The notes beneath the pieces were generated by a model, which had not been told where the DNA came from, did not search any database, and saw only the letters and a list, made by a program, of their open reading frames with translations. Positions 9,801-17,116 of a stretch of 20,545 nt of DNA are shown here, one piece after another (position 1 is the stretch's first letter; every line of letters starts with the position of its first letter). The stretch is from the IMG/VR virus record IMGVR_UViG_3300033141_003285, positions 1 through 20,545 of that record. One strand, 5' to 3'. A program made the position numbers and the translations under genes. This DNA is from a virus.

Positions 9801-10901
9801 ATGACTAAAATATCTGCACTACCTGAAGATACTAGTATATCAGATGATGATATACTTTATAAAGTAGATGATCCTTCTGGATCTCCTTTAAGTAGAAAAA
9901 TTACTTGGGCTAATATAAAAGCTGTATTAAAAACTTATTTTGATACTCTTTATGAAGGTGTTTTATGATTTACTCCAGAAGATGTATCTAATAAAAGTAC
10001 TGATACTGCTTTATGAACTTCAGATACTTTATATCCTTCTCAAAAAGCAGTAAAAACATATGCTGATAATTTAGTAGCTTGACTATTAGATTATAGAGGC
10101 GCTTATGATGCTTCAGTAAATACTTTTCCAACAACTTGATGAAGTTGATCTGGTTGAGCTGTTTTAAAGTGAGATATGTGGATTATTTCAGTTGCTTGAA
10201 CTTTATGATGAGAGGCAGTACAAATATGAGATAGTATTATTTCAAATGTAGACACTCCTTGACAAACCTCTACAAATTGGGATATATTAAATAGTAATAT
10301 ATCTTATGTACCTGAAGATGTAGCTAATAAGTCTACGGACGTAGATGCTGATAAAGCTAGTGATACTAAATATTCAAGTACTAAATCTATTTATGATTGG
10401 GCTGTTGCACTATTTGCAAACATAGCTTGAGATATATCGCAAACTTTTTCTGCACTTACAATAGAATTATGACACGCTACAGATACTACAATAAGTAGAG
10501 TTAGTGTGTGAAAAATAGCAGTAGAATGAATTAATGTAGTTACAGTATCTTCTGTTGATACATTATTAAATAAAAGAATTACTACTAGAATAAATACAAT
10601 AGCTTCTTCAGCTACTCCTACTCCTGCTTGAGATACAACAGATGAATTTACGGTTACTGCTTTAGCTGCTGCTGCAACGTTTGCTGCTCCTACTTGAACT
10701 CCTACAGAAGGGCAAGTATTACTTATTAGAATTAAAGATGATGCAACTGCTAGAGCTTTATCTTGGAATGCAATATATAGAGCTAGTAGTGATTTAGCAT
10801 TACCAACAACAACTATAGTGTCAAAAACACTATATTTACAGTTTGTATATAATAATACAGACAGTAAATGGGATTTATTATGATTACTTGATAACTTCTA
10901 A
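9801..10901 (+). CDS. tail fibre protein
   Basis: This 366-aa protein contains two copies of a repeat of the form PEDVxNKSTD-(8)-DTxYxSxKxxxxxA (about residues 59-88 and 171-202), a motif I know from fibre and appendage proteins of many phages. The middle (about 98-162) has the strand-rich GDMWIISVAGTLGGEAVQIGD (positions given approximately, 124-144), typical of short collar modules. The C-terminal domain (about 255-366: LNKRITTRI, TDEFTVTALAAAATFAAPTG, LLIRIKDDATARALSWN, TLYLQFVYN) is a common phage fibre tip domain. The protein likely forms a trimeric receptor-binding fibre attached to the hub encoded just upstream. Most Gly codons are TGA. Confidence 0.75.
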
Positions 10902-10904
10902 ATT

Positions 10905-11576
10905 ATGAAATTACCAATATTTGTCTGAACTGGTGCAGGTGCAGTAGTTATTCCTATGAGTTTTATAGGGGTTACTGTATATAACAGCACTTCAAGTAAT
11001 ACTATATCAATAAATAAACCAGCAGGTACAGCAGATGATGATATAATGTTTTTAGTGACAGCATCAGATACAGGGCTTATTACTAGTGCTCCTTGATGGA
11101 CATCTTTATGATGGACAGATACAGGTTGAAGATATGAATTATGGTACAGGGTTGCTTCTAGTGAGGGAGCATCATATACTATAACAAATAGTACAGTTAA
11201 TGATTTAGCATGAACTATATATGTATATAGATGATGATTTAATACATCTGACCCTATTGATACATCTTCTAATGTAAAGTATATAGTTAGTTGAACTGAA
11301 TGTAGAGCAGCTAGTATAACAGTAGCTAAAGTAAATTCACCATTATTCGTTTTTGCTAATCTTTGAAGAACAGCTAGTACAACTTTTTCAAAACCAGCTC
11401 TACCTACAGGTGAAACTTGGGTAGAAGATTATGATGGAGGGGCTACTACTAGTGATTATTGGAGAGCTGTATTTAGTATGCAACGGACAGGGTCTTGAGC
11501 AACTTGAGATATGGATGCAATAATGTCAGTTTCTACTACTAATAAACACGCTTTTGCCGTAGCTCTTAATCCTTAA
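10905..11576 (+). CDS. tail-associated adhesin-like beta protein
   Basis: This 223-aa beta-rich protein starts three bases after the fibre gene. It has the pattern KPAGTADDDIMFLVTASD (about 40-57), APGWTSLGW and YELWYRVASSEG (about 63-90), and a later RAVFSMQRTGSG. This is the layout of a family of phage and cell-surface beta-sandwich proteins (P-GT-xGD, ptGWt, lwyRva). A role in receptor binding is inferred. It is compositionally odd: about half of its glycines are GGN (11 by my count, against 11 TGA), while the fibre gene just upstream uses TGA for most. It also carries one of the only two CGG codons seen in genes here. This suggests later arrival than its neighbours. Confidence 0.65.
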
Positions 11577-11590
11577 TAATTTTCAATATT

Positions 11591-11770
11591 ATGAATGACC
11601 AACAAAAACTTGAACACGAAGAAACTCAACTAGAAATATTTAGAACTAGGGTAACAAACTGTAAATCTCCTAGTTCTTTTGATGGTTTATATGATAAGTT
11701 TCTTTGTCAGGAAATTGTTGTTAATGAATTAAAAGAAAAGGTTGATGAAATTTTAGATTCTAATGAGTAA
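11591..11770 (+). CDS. small helical hypothetical protein
   Basis: This 59-aa protein is mostly Glu/Lys/Gln, with two predicted helices (QQKLEHEETQLEIFRTRV and VVNELKEKVDEILDSN) separated by a short turn with CKSPSSFDGLY. It contains two Cys and no membrane segment. It closes the first run of tightly packed structural genes; a 78-base AT-rich gap follows. Small helical proteins at this place could be fibre chaperones, but nothing in the sequence proves it. The start follows an AT leader without a Shine-Dalgarno sequence, as for the other genes. Confidence 0.6.
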   Translation: MNDQQKLEHEETQLEIFRTRVTNCKSPSSFDGLYDKFLCQEIVVNELKEKVDEILDSNE

Positions 11771-11848
11771 TAATATTATTAATAACTAAATTTTGTAAAA
11801 TCATATATTTATATATACTAAAATTATATAATAATTAAAAATAATCAT

Positions 11849-12325
11849 ATGAATAAAAACGATTGATTAAAAATAAGCTGATTATGGAAGTTTGAAATTA
11901 CAGATACTATAACTTGAAAAAAAAGATTTATAGAAAAAACTAATTTAATTCCTGCAGTTTGAAAAGAAGCTTTTGCAGCTCAAATGTCTGGCGACAATAC
12001 AACTAATATTTGAGATAATTTATATATTGCAGTTTGAGATGATGCTACTGCTCCTGCCTCATGAGATATTGCTTTATGAAATGAAACAGCTAGAAAAGCA
12101 GCTTGAAGTACTAGTTTTAGTGCATGAACAGCTTCTATTGCTGTGTTTTTTGCTGCTTGAGAAGCCACTTGAACACATCGTGAATTTTGATTATTTTGAG
12201 ATTGAAACACAGCTACAGCTAGTTGAAGTGTTGATACTTGAATAATATTTTCTCATGTTTGAGTTTCAGTTGGAGTTAGCTCAGTTGAGACAATAACTAT
12301 CACTTTTTCCATATCTTTTACATAG
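11849..12325 (+). CDS. phage tail fibre/collar-type structural protein
   Basis: This 158-aa beta-rich protein has the blocks NLIPAVGKEAFAAQMSGDN, IGDNLYIAVGDDATAP, LGNETARKA, IAVFFAAGEATGTHREFGLF and a C-terminal TITFSISFT. I recognise this as a recurrent small structural protein of tailed phages encoded among fibre genes. The GD and GLFGDGN glycines are encoded by TGA, so a standard-code gene caller would shatter the gene. It ends with TAG, showing that TAG is a genuine stop in this genome. It begins a new gene group after a gap; a weak TATAAT at 11827-11832 has no matching -35. A virion appendage role is inferred. Confidence 0.7.
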
Positions 12326-12395
12326 AATAAATAATTAGTTTGACTTTAACACGATTTAAAATACAATAATTATATTATATTTTAAAGAAATTAAT

Positions 12396-12689
12396 ATGTT
12401 ATCAAAAAATTGTATTGTTTGTGAAAAAGAATATTTTAGAAAAACTAGTGTTAGATATTCAGAATGGGATAAATCTAAGTTTTGTAGTAATGAATGCAGA
12501 AAAGAATACTGACAAGTAGAAAATAATTGCATTATATGTTGAGATAAATTCATAGTAAAGAAATCTATGAAGGATAAACTAACTTGCTGTAGTGAAATGA
12601 TCAAAATTATCTGATTGACATGGATATGTTATGATAAAAGTTACTGATATTGTTTTATGAAAAAACTGGAAAGTAGAACATATTTATAA
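12396..12689 (+). CDS. HNH nuclease, N-terminal zinc-finger half (frameshifted gene)
   Basis: This 97-aa frame contains two Cys clusters typical of the zinc-binding front of phage HNH homing-type endonucleases: C6-xx-C9 with FCSNEC (C30, C34), then C45-xx-C48 with TCCSE (C64, C65). After residue 67 the sequence in this frame loses family character and stops. The +1 frame continues as a typical HNH sequence (SDGHGYVMIKV and onwards). One extra base in GAAATGATC (about 12594-12602) explains the break. This is therefore best read as the 5' part of a single broken gene of about 170 codons, unless the halves work as two peptides or a shift is programmed. It sits alone between two fibre genes, a usual place for free-standing homing nucleases. 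Confidence 0.6.
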
Positions 12690-12912
12690 TGTAGAACAAG
12701 ATTTATGAATAGAAATTAATACAAAAACACATTGTGTCCATCATATTAATTGAAAAAAAGATGATAATGATTTAGAAAATTTATGTTTAATGACTCATAA
12801 TGAACATAAATCTTTACATAATACTATTTTAAATTCGGTAATAAAAGAATTAATAGATAAAAATATAGTATTTTTTGATAAATCTGAAAAAATATATAAA
12901 GTAAGAGTATAA
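12631..12912 (+). CDS. HNH endonuclease, catalytic half
   Basis: This 93-aa frame starts at the ATG in the GYVMIKV strand; the preceding codons in the same frame (SKLSDGHGY) belong to the same domain, so the true protein likely began further upstream. It carries EH (16-17), VHHINGKKDDNDLENLCLM (36-54) and THNEHKSLH (55-63), the complete HNH core with its metal-binding His and Asn. The Gly of HHING is TGA, one of the clearest proofs of the recoded table. The function would be a Mg-dependent endonuclease that spreads into related phages lacking it. It is separated from its zinc-finger half by a one-base frame change, so activity is uncertain. Confidence 0.75.
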
Positions 12913-12931
12913 TATTTAATAAAAATTAATT

Positions 12932-13753
12932 ATGTCTTTAAATTCATCAACTACAACAGCATGAGCTGATGCTTTAGCATCTCAATATAATAATCTTAGA
13001 AAAGATGTTATTGAAAAAGCTTGAGATAGAACTATTACTACATGATCTACAAATGCTTATGTATTAACTACAGATGCACAAATAACAGCCTATTCTTCTT
13101 CACAGAGATTTGTTTTTCAAGCAAATTTTACTAATACAGCGAGTTGTACTTTAAATGTAAATAGTCTTTGAGCTGTTGCAATTAAGGATTCAAAAAATAA
13201 TGATTTATGATCTTGAGCTATAACTTCTTGAAATGAAGTTGAAGTTATATATGATTGAAGTTCTATGGTTGTTTTATCATGAGTAACTCTTACTAGTACT
13301 AATGAATGAGTATGAAAAATAGCTTCTACTGCTGAAGTTGATGCATGAATAAATGCTTCTAATCTTCTTGTCCCAGCTCATCTACCAGTATTCCCATGAA
13401 CTACAAATGAATATTTTAATCAGTCTGTTTCCGAAAATAATACATATACATATGATTTCACTAGAAGTTGAACTTATACATTAAGTTTTTCTCTTATATC
13501 TACAAGTTCATCATTTGATTATGATTGATTTGAGGCTCCAGATATTGATGGTGTAACTATACCAGTTAAAATTAATGATACTCCAAGTGATTTATCTTTA
13601 ATTGGTTCTTGAGAGATAGATATATCTACTTGAAGTCTTTATTTATTTTCTACACATATAACAGCAAATAAATGACAAACTTTTTCTATTACTTTCCCGC
13701 TTGATCCTAATGCGGATGTAGAAGGTACTGTAATAATATCATGAGCTTATTAA
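12932..13753 (+). CDS. tail fibre / receptor-binding beta protein
   Basis: This 273-aa protein opens with LNSSTTTAGADALASQYNNL and LRKDVIEKAG, a start common in phage fibre or appendage proteins. Residues about 30-120 form a collar-like domain (QRFVFQANFTNTASCTLNVN, then GNEVEVIYDGSSMVVLSG). A linker with TSTNEGVGKIASTAEVDAG follows, then a C-terminal beta-sandwich (about 160-273: YTYDFTRSGTYTLSFSL, KGQTFSITFPLD) likely to bind a surface ligand. It immediately follows the HNH nuclease gene, which separates it from the other fibre genes. Product length and position fit a host-range determinant; no enzymatic motif is seen. Confidence 0.65.
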
Positions 13754-13770
13754 TTTAAATTATTTATATT

Positions 13771-14082
13771 ATGTCTCCAGAAAGATTAGATAAAATAGAA
13801 GAACAAATTATTAAGCAACAAGAACAGTTTTATAAACATGAAAGTTTGCTTTGAAAAATTGAATCTACTCTTGAAAATATAGAGAAAGCTATTTTAACTG
13901 CTGTCTGAATTAATAATACTGTTGTAACTCATCAAGAAAAACATAAAGTGTCAGAAAAAAGACATGAAAAAACAGAAGAGAAAATCGTTAAAATGCAAGA
14001 AAATATAAATTGAATAAATTTAAAAATTGCAATGGTTTCTTGAGCATGGACTGTTGTAATTTTTGCTATTTCTAAATTATAA
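13771..14082 (+). CDS. coiled-coil protein with C-terminal membrane anchor (XhlA-like)
   Basis: This 103-aa protein has a long charged coiled coil (about residues 1-80: RLDKIEEQIIKQQEQF, KIESTLENIEKAI, KRHEKTEEKIVKMQE) followed by a single hydrophobic segment at the end (about 85-103: IAMVSGAWTVVIFAISKL). This is the layout of XhlA-type holin partners and related phage lysis proteins, in which the coil faces one side of the membrane and the C-terminal helix anchors it. Position supports this: it opens the block ending in the endolysin. I did not find a separate classical two-helix holin nearby, so this protein could itself take part in pore formation. Confidence 0.6.
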
Positions 14083-14085
14083 AAT

Positions 14086-14550
14086 ATGCAAGTAAAAATA
14101 CTTAAAAATTGAACTCTTCAAAAAATTATATGAACTAAATATTTTCAAGTAAAAGATTATTATTTATTTTTAATAATTATTTGAAGAAAAAGATATACTG
14201 TAAAAGTTCCTGAATGATTTATAACAGATTTTTGAAGTATCCCTTCTATATTTTTCTTTTTTGATAAATCTCGTTATATAAGTTATATTCTTCATGATTA
14301 TTTGTATTCACTTATATGAAAAATAGTAAATATATCTTGAGAATTAGAATATAATCAAAGATTATCTGATGAAATACTAATTAATTGATTAGGTGCTGAG
14401 TGAATGAATGATAGATGAAGAACATTAGTATTATTATGATTAGACATTTGATGAAAATATAATTATAAAAAATATAATGAAGAAATATCAGAACTTAAAT
14501 TAATATTAAAACAATCATTATGAAAGTCACTGAAACAAATAGAGATATAA
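14086..14550 (+). CDS. DUF1353-family protein
   Basis: This 154-aa protein contains the DUF1353 signature: VPEGFITDFGSIPSIF (about 41-56), then YISYILHDYLYSLIG (64-78) and a later LSDEILINGLGAEG (93-106). The invariant Asp-Ser-Pro, His-Asp and Asp positions are D48, S51, P53, H70, D71 and D95. The family is common next to phage lysis or tail genes, and its His/Asp pattern suggests a metal-dependent hydrolase, but its biochemical function is not established as far as I know. Three bases separate it from the upstream coiled-coil gene, and its 3' end overlaps the endolysin start by 31 bases, so the three genes are coupled. Confidence 0.8.
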
Positions 14551-15416
14551 ATAAACTTTCTGATAACTTCAGATTAAAAGTTATTGACTTTTTAAAAGAA
14601 GCATGAAATCTAATTTTTATTACTGAATCCTTGAGAAGCGATGAAAGGCAAGCCTATTTATATAATAAAATACCTAAAGTTACTTGGGTTAAACACTCAA
14701 ATCATCAAGATTGAAATGCTATTGATATAGCTTTTAAATGAGATAATTTATATCCTAATAATATTGAAAAATGGGACTTGATAGCTAAAATAGCAAATAA
14801 ATACTGAATTGATTGGGGTTTTGATTTATGGGGGAAAGATAAAGTACATTTTCAAGATAATTGAAAACCTTATATTTCTAAAAAAGAAAGTATGAAAATA
14901 GAACAATTTTGAGAAGAGATAATAAGAAATTGAAATAAATTCCCTAAATCAGTTTATTGAATACCTGTTAGATTCGTAAAAACAGATTCAAAAACTTTAA
15001 TGTGAAAAGCTAAAGTAAAATGATATTTACCATGATGTACTAAAGATGAAATATTAATATTTGAAAACACTTTTAAAAGATCGAATGATTATCTATATAA
15101 AGTATTAATGCATGAATTTTCTCATTTTATCTATCATAGACATCTAGATAATAGAGAAGATGATGATAAATTATTTAATGATTGAAAAAGCTTTTGGGAA
15201 CAATTCTCTAAAAATATACCTAGTTATATTTCTAATTATGCTAGTACGCAACCTGCAGAAGATTTCGCAGAATTAATATGATACAGTCATTATATAAGTA
15301 ATAATATAGAATTACCAAGTAAATATACTTATGATGATCCAGTTAAATTCAAGTATCAGGTAGCTATTACACTATATTTAGCTTGATTAAAAAAACATTT
15401 AAATAGCTTAAAATAG
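14520..15416 (+). CDS. endolysin: M15 peptidase fused to an HExxH metallopeptidase-like domain
   Basis: This 298-aa protein has two parts. Residues about 5-115 are an M15 (VanY/L-Ala-D-Glu type) peptidase: SLRSDERQAYLY (37-48), HSNHQDGNAIDIAF (59-72) with zinc ligands H62 and D69, then GIDWGFDLWGKDKVHFQ (96-112) with D107 as likely catalytic acid and H110 as third ligand. The G65 codon is TGA. Residues about 145-298 hold LMHEFSHFIYH (196-206), an HExxH zinc site, and SNYASTQPAEDFAELIGY (238-254) with E247 or E251 as third ligand, as in lethal-factor-like gluzincins. The first part should cut peptidoglycan cross-links; the target of the second is unknown. It is the last gene of the late operon, ends at TAG and is followed by a terminator. 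Confidence 0.85.
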
Positions 15417-15424
15417 GTATTATT

Positions 15425-15454
15425 AAAAGAATAATTAATTTTATTCTTTTTTTT
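15425..15454 (+). terminator. terminator ending the late operon
   Basis: AAAAGAATAA (15425-15434) and TTATTCTTTT (15441-15450) form a perfect ten-bp stem with a six-base loop, followed by more T. The stem is AT-rich, but the position eight bases after the endolysin stop and just before a promoter makes it convincing. Confidence 0.7.
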
Positions 15455-15455
15455 G

Positions 15456-15477
15456 TGACATATTTTTGACATATTTT
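15456..15477 (+). repeat. 11-bp tandem repeat over the -35 region (possible operator)
   Basis: TGACATATTTT is repeated exactly at 15456-15466 and 15467-15477, with a decayed third copy (TAACATAATGT) after it. The spacing of about one helical turn and the overlap with the -35 box of the promoter suggest a site for a dimeric or stacked regulator; the XRE-like protein at the end of the window is one candidate. Confidence 0.5.
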
Positions 15478-15494
15478 TAACATAATGTTATTAT
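15466..15494 (+). promoter_or_regulatory. sigma70-type promoter for the 15543-16648 operon
   Basis: TTGACA (15466-15471), exactly 17 bp, then TATTAT (15489-15494). The -35 is perfect and the -10 differs at one position. Predicted start is near 15501, about 40 bases before the first small ORF. It follows directly on the late-operon terminator. Confidence 0.8.
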
Positions 15495-15542
15495 TAATAG
15501 GTGAAGTTGCAACAACACATTTATATTATTAATTACATAGGT

Positions 15543-15632
15543 ATGAAATACATAACATTTAGAAATTTAATTTCTTTAATTCTTTATATAGAATTAGCAA
15601 TAATTATATTTACTTCTTTAAATATAGCATAA
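15543..15632 (+). CDS. 29-aa single-helix membrane peptide
   Basis: This is the first ORF after the strong promoter; 29 aa: a short basic-polar start (MKYITFRN) and one hydrophobic helix (about residues 9-27, LISLILYIELAIIIF and onwards). It has no charged residue in the helix apart from one Glu. The stop overlaps the next start as TAATG-type coupling (shared A at 15632), and AGGT lies directly before its ATG. Such tiny membrane peptides occur in phages as lysis regulators, superinfection or host-takeover factors; nothing here decides which. Support comes from promoter, coupling and coherent hydrophobicity only. Confidence 0.5.
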   Translation: MKYITFRNLISLILYIELAIIIFTSLNIA

Positions 15633-15847
15633 TGAAAAAACAAATAGAAAAAATAGATGAAGCTTTATTAAAAGTTTCGGGGTGAATTGAAAAAACAATT
15701 AATTGAGAATTTAGAAATAATAAATTAATTTTACAATTATTACATAAAAAAGAAAGATTACTTGAAAAAACTAAGAAAAAATTAGTCGCATTGAATTTAG
15801 ATAATCTTTTAAACTGGGAAGAAGTCCAAAAACATATTATTAACTAA
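15632..15847 (+). CDS. small helical/coiled-coil hypothetical protein
   Basis: This is a 71-aa basic protein, almost entirely helical: KQIEKIDEALLKVSGGIE, then a run with LILQLLHKKERLLEKTKKKL (about 36-55) and a C-terminal LLNWEEVQKHIIN. Heptad spacing of Leu and Ile suggests a coiled coil. No membrane segment or Cys is present. It overlaps the preceding membrane peptide by one base and precedes the membrane-anchored DPBB-like protein by 12 bases, so the three are one transcription unit. I do not recognise a family. Confidence 0.65.
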
Positions 15848-15859
15848 TTATAAACACAT

Positions 15860-16648
15860 ATGAGATACTTAAATATAAAAAAGGTATGAATATACCTAAA
15901 AGATAAAACAACACTTAAAATGATAGCTATTTTATTAATAAGTGCAGTAATTTTATGAGCTTGATTATTTTTTCATGAAAATCATGTAAAAATTGAAAAA
16001 GCAAAAGCAGAATTATTAAAAGAATCAATTGAAGATAAAAAGCTAATTGATTATAAAAATAAGATAAAAGCGAGACAAGAAAAAATTAAAATAAGAAATG
16101 AAAGTATTAAACAAATGCAGATAGATAATTTAAAAGATATGGATTTTGAGGAATGTTTTAAAAAACAGGTAACAAGAATGATTAATTGACAAGATAGTTT
16201 GATCAATTATTGTGAGGATAAAATTTCACAAGTACACAAAAATAAAGAAATTTTAGTTAAAGAAAAATCTATTGCACAAAAAACAGAAGAAATTGTGCAT
16301 AGATACTATTTTACAAACTATGATTTATGAGATGTTTGGCAGAATGATGCAACTCCTTGTATAGGTGCTAGTGGTAAAGATTTATGTTATTTACATCAAA
16401 AAGGAATCAACACAATGGCTCTTGTAAATATAAAAAGAAAAGAAATGTGAATAAATTTCTGAGATAAAGTTGAATTAACTTGATGACCTTGTGAATGAAT
16501 ATATCAAGTAGAAGATGAAATGAATATTAGATTTAGACAAAAAACGCCAATATATAAACCATGAACTAAGTTTGAAATAAGATGAGATATTGCTAGATAT
16601 AAGCATAATTTAGAATGTGGATGAGCTTATACTATTAAAAAAGTATAA
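15860..16648 (+). CDS. membrane-anchored coiled-coil protein with DPBB/3D-like C-terminal domain
   Basis: The 262-aa chain has a basic N-terminus, one membrane helix (about 20-38, MIAILLISAVILGAGLFF), a Lys/Glu-rich coiled coil (about 43-150) and a C-terminal globular domain (about 150-262). That domain has YYFTNYDLGDVWQND, CIGASGKDLC, MALVNIKRKEMGINFGDKVEL, GPCEGIYQVEDEMNIR and a final Cys-Gly-Gly. The order 'small ASGK, then al-aV...G..fGd.V.l, then G.y.V.D.MN.R' is that of double-psi beta-barrel (3D/RlpA-like) domains, which act on or bind peptidoglycan. The Asp of VEDEMN would be the catalytic-type residue. It may act in the envelope in lysis, exclusion or entry. Five Cys in the exported part could form disulfides. 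Confidence 0.6.
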
Positions 16649-16652
16649 AAAT

Positions 16653-16680
16653 TTGACTTAACTTAGGTTGTGAATATAAT
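16653..16680 (+). promoter_or_regulatory. promoter of candidate noncoding RNA 1
   Basis: TTGACT (16653-16658), 16 bp, then perfect TATAAT (16675-16680), followed by AG and the box TGTGCTTAAA (16684-16693). It begins four bases after the stop of the DPBB-like gene, and no gene starts downstream before the terminator at 16747. Confidence 0.8.
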
Positions 16681-16686
16681 AGTTGT

Positions 16687-16777
16687 GCTTAAATCCGTAA
16701 AAGGAGTTAAGTAAGAATATTTTTTCATACCTGATCAACTATTCAGAAAAACCAATTGCTCACCCGATTGGTTTTTT
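16687..16777 (+). ncRNA. candidate small RNA 1 (about 90 nt)
   Basis: A strong promoter and a strong terminator enclose about 90 nt with no ATG-initiated frame. Foldable elements are CTTAA (16688-16692) with TTAAG (16707-16711), a CTGA/TCAG hairpin and the terminator stem. The loop of the first hairpin shows AAAAGGAG, a Shine-Dalgarno-like sequence in a genome that otherwise hardly uses one. The function is unknown; it could be a regulatory sRNA or an RNA decoy. Confidence 0.6.
16747..16777 (+). terminator. terminator of small RNA 1
   Basis: AAAAACCAAT (16747-16756) pairs perfectly with ATTGGTTTTT (16767-16776) around a ten-base loop and runs into TTTTTT. This is the most GC-containing and textbook-like terminator of the window. 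Confidence 0.85.
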
Positions 16778-16778
16778 A

Positions 16779-16805
16779 TTGACTTAAATTTTAAATCCTT
16801 ATAAT
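16779..16805 (+). promoter_or_regulatory. promoter of candidate noncoding RNA 2
   Basis: TTGACT (16779-16784), 15 bp, then perfect TATAAT (16800-16805), AG and the box TGTACATAAA (16809-16818). The -35 is embedded in TTGACTTAA, the same nine bases as in the promoter of RNA 1. The ten-base TTGACTTAAA recurs inverted at about 16864-16873 within the transcript. Confidence 0.75.
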
Positions 16806-16811
16806 AGATGT

Positions 16812-17004
16812 ACATAAAGTTTCAATCCTATATATGCAAAATCTAGAAATAGTTGTATAGGACTTTAAGTCAAGTAATCAGTGGTGATAGACCTCGTATC
16901 TAACTAAGCGTGATTACAAAACTTATGAATTAAAGGATACCCCCTTATATGTAATTGTTCGTTACATAGAATCAAGAAGAGTTTTGGTTACCTCTTCTTT
17001 TTTT
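16812..17004 (+). ncRNA. candidate structured noncoding RNA 2 (about 190 nt)
   Basis: The unit has a promoter, about 190 nt without a plausible gene, and a terminator. Visible helices: AAAGT (16816-16820) with ACTTT (16862-16866) enclosing CCTATATA (16827-16834) with TGTATAGG (16854-16861), capped near CTAGAAATAG, which can form a GAAA tetraloop; GTAATCA (16874-16880) with TGATTAC (16911-16917); TATGTAA (16948-16954) with TTACATA (16962-16968); then the terminator stem. GTATC (16896-16900) can also pair with GATAC (16936-16940) as a pseudoknot. I do not recognise tRNA, tmRNA, RNase P, a CRISPR RNA or a known riboswitch core. Confidence 0.6.
16974..17004 (+). terminator. terminator of RNA 2
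   Basis: AAGAAGAG (16974-16981) pairs with CTCTTCTT (16992-16999) around a ten-base loop and is followed by a T run to 17004. Confidence 0.8.
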
Positions 17005-17025
17005 CTTGCTTTAAATTAAAAAAGT

Positions 17026-17064
17026 GCAAAAAAGTTTTGCGTTATTTGAATAAATGATTATAAT
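17026..17064 (+). promoter_or_regulatory. promoter with inverted-repeat operator before the early genes
   Basis: TTGCGT (17037-17042), 16 bp, then perfect TATAAT (17059-17064). GCAAAA (17026-17031) and TTTTGC (17035-17040) form a six-bp inverted repeat with a three-base centre that covers the start of the -35 box, a good operator layout. Transcription from here would start near 17071, downstream of the ATG at 17054, which bears on the choice of start for the next gene. Confidence 0.6.
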
Positions 17065-17116
17065 AGATTTGTTAGTTAGAAATAACTACAAATATTATTA
17101 TTTAATTATATATTTT

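Noticed and set aside
11771-11848. Promoter before the fibre-type gene at 11849 (TATAAT at 11827-11832).
   Set aside because: No -35-like hexamer at a suitable distance; such hexamers are expected by chance in a gap this AT-rich.
11973-12245. Plus-strand 90-codon ORF, free of TGA, in another frame.
   Set aside because: Leu-rich out-of-frame shadow of the fibre-type gene 11849-12325, whose own frame has coherent phage motifs.
16819-16866. Resemblance to CRISPR RNA elements (GTTTCAATCC, and CTAGAAATAG like a guide-RNA loop).
   Set aside because: Only one copy, no repeat-spacer array, no cas gene and no convincing anti-repeat; the match is a short chance similarity. A solitary repeat mimic cannot be excluded but is not supported.
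16649-17116. tRNA or tmRNA genes in the gene-free regions (also 20166-20545).
   Set aside because: No cloverleaf with a TTCRA-type T loop and acceptor stem could be found by eye; hairpins present do not fit tRNA spacing.
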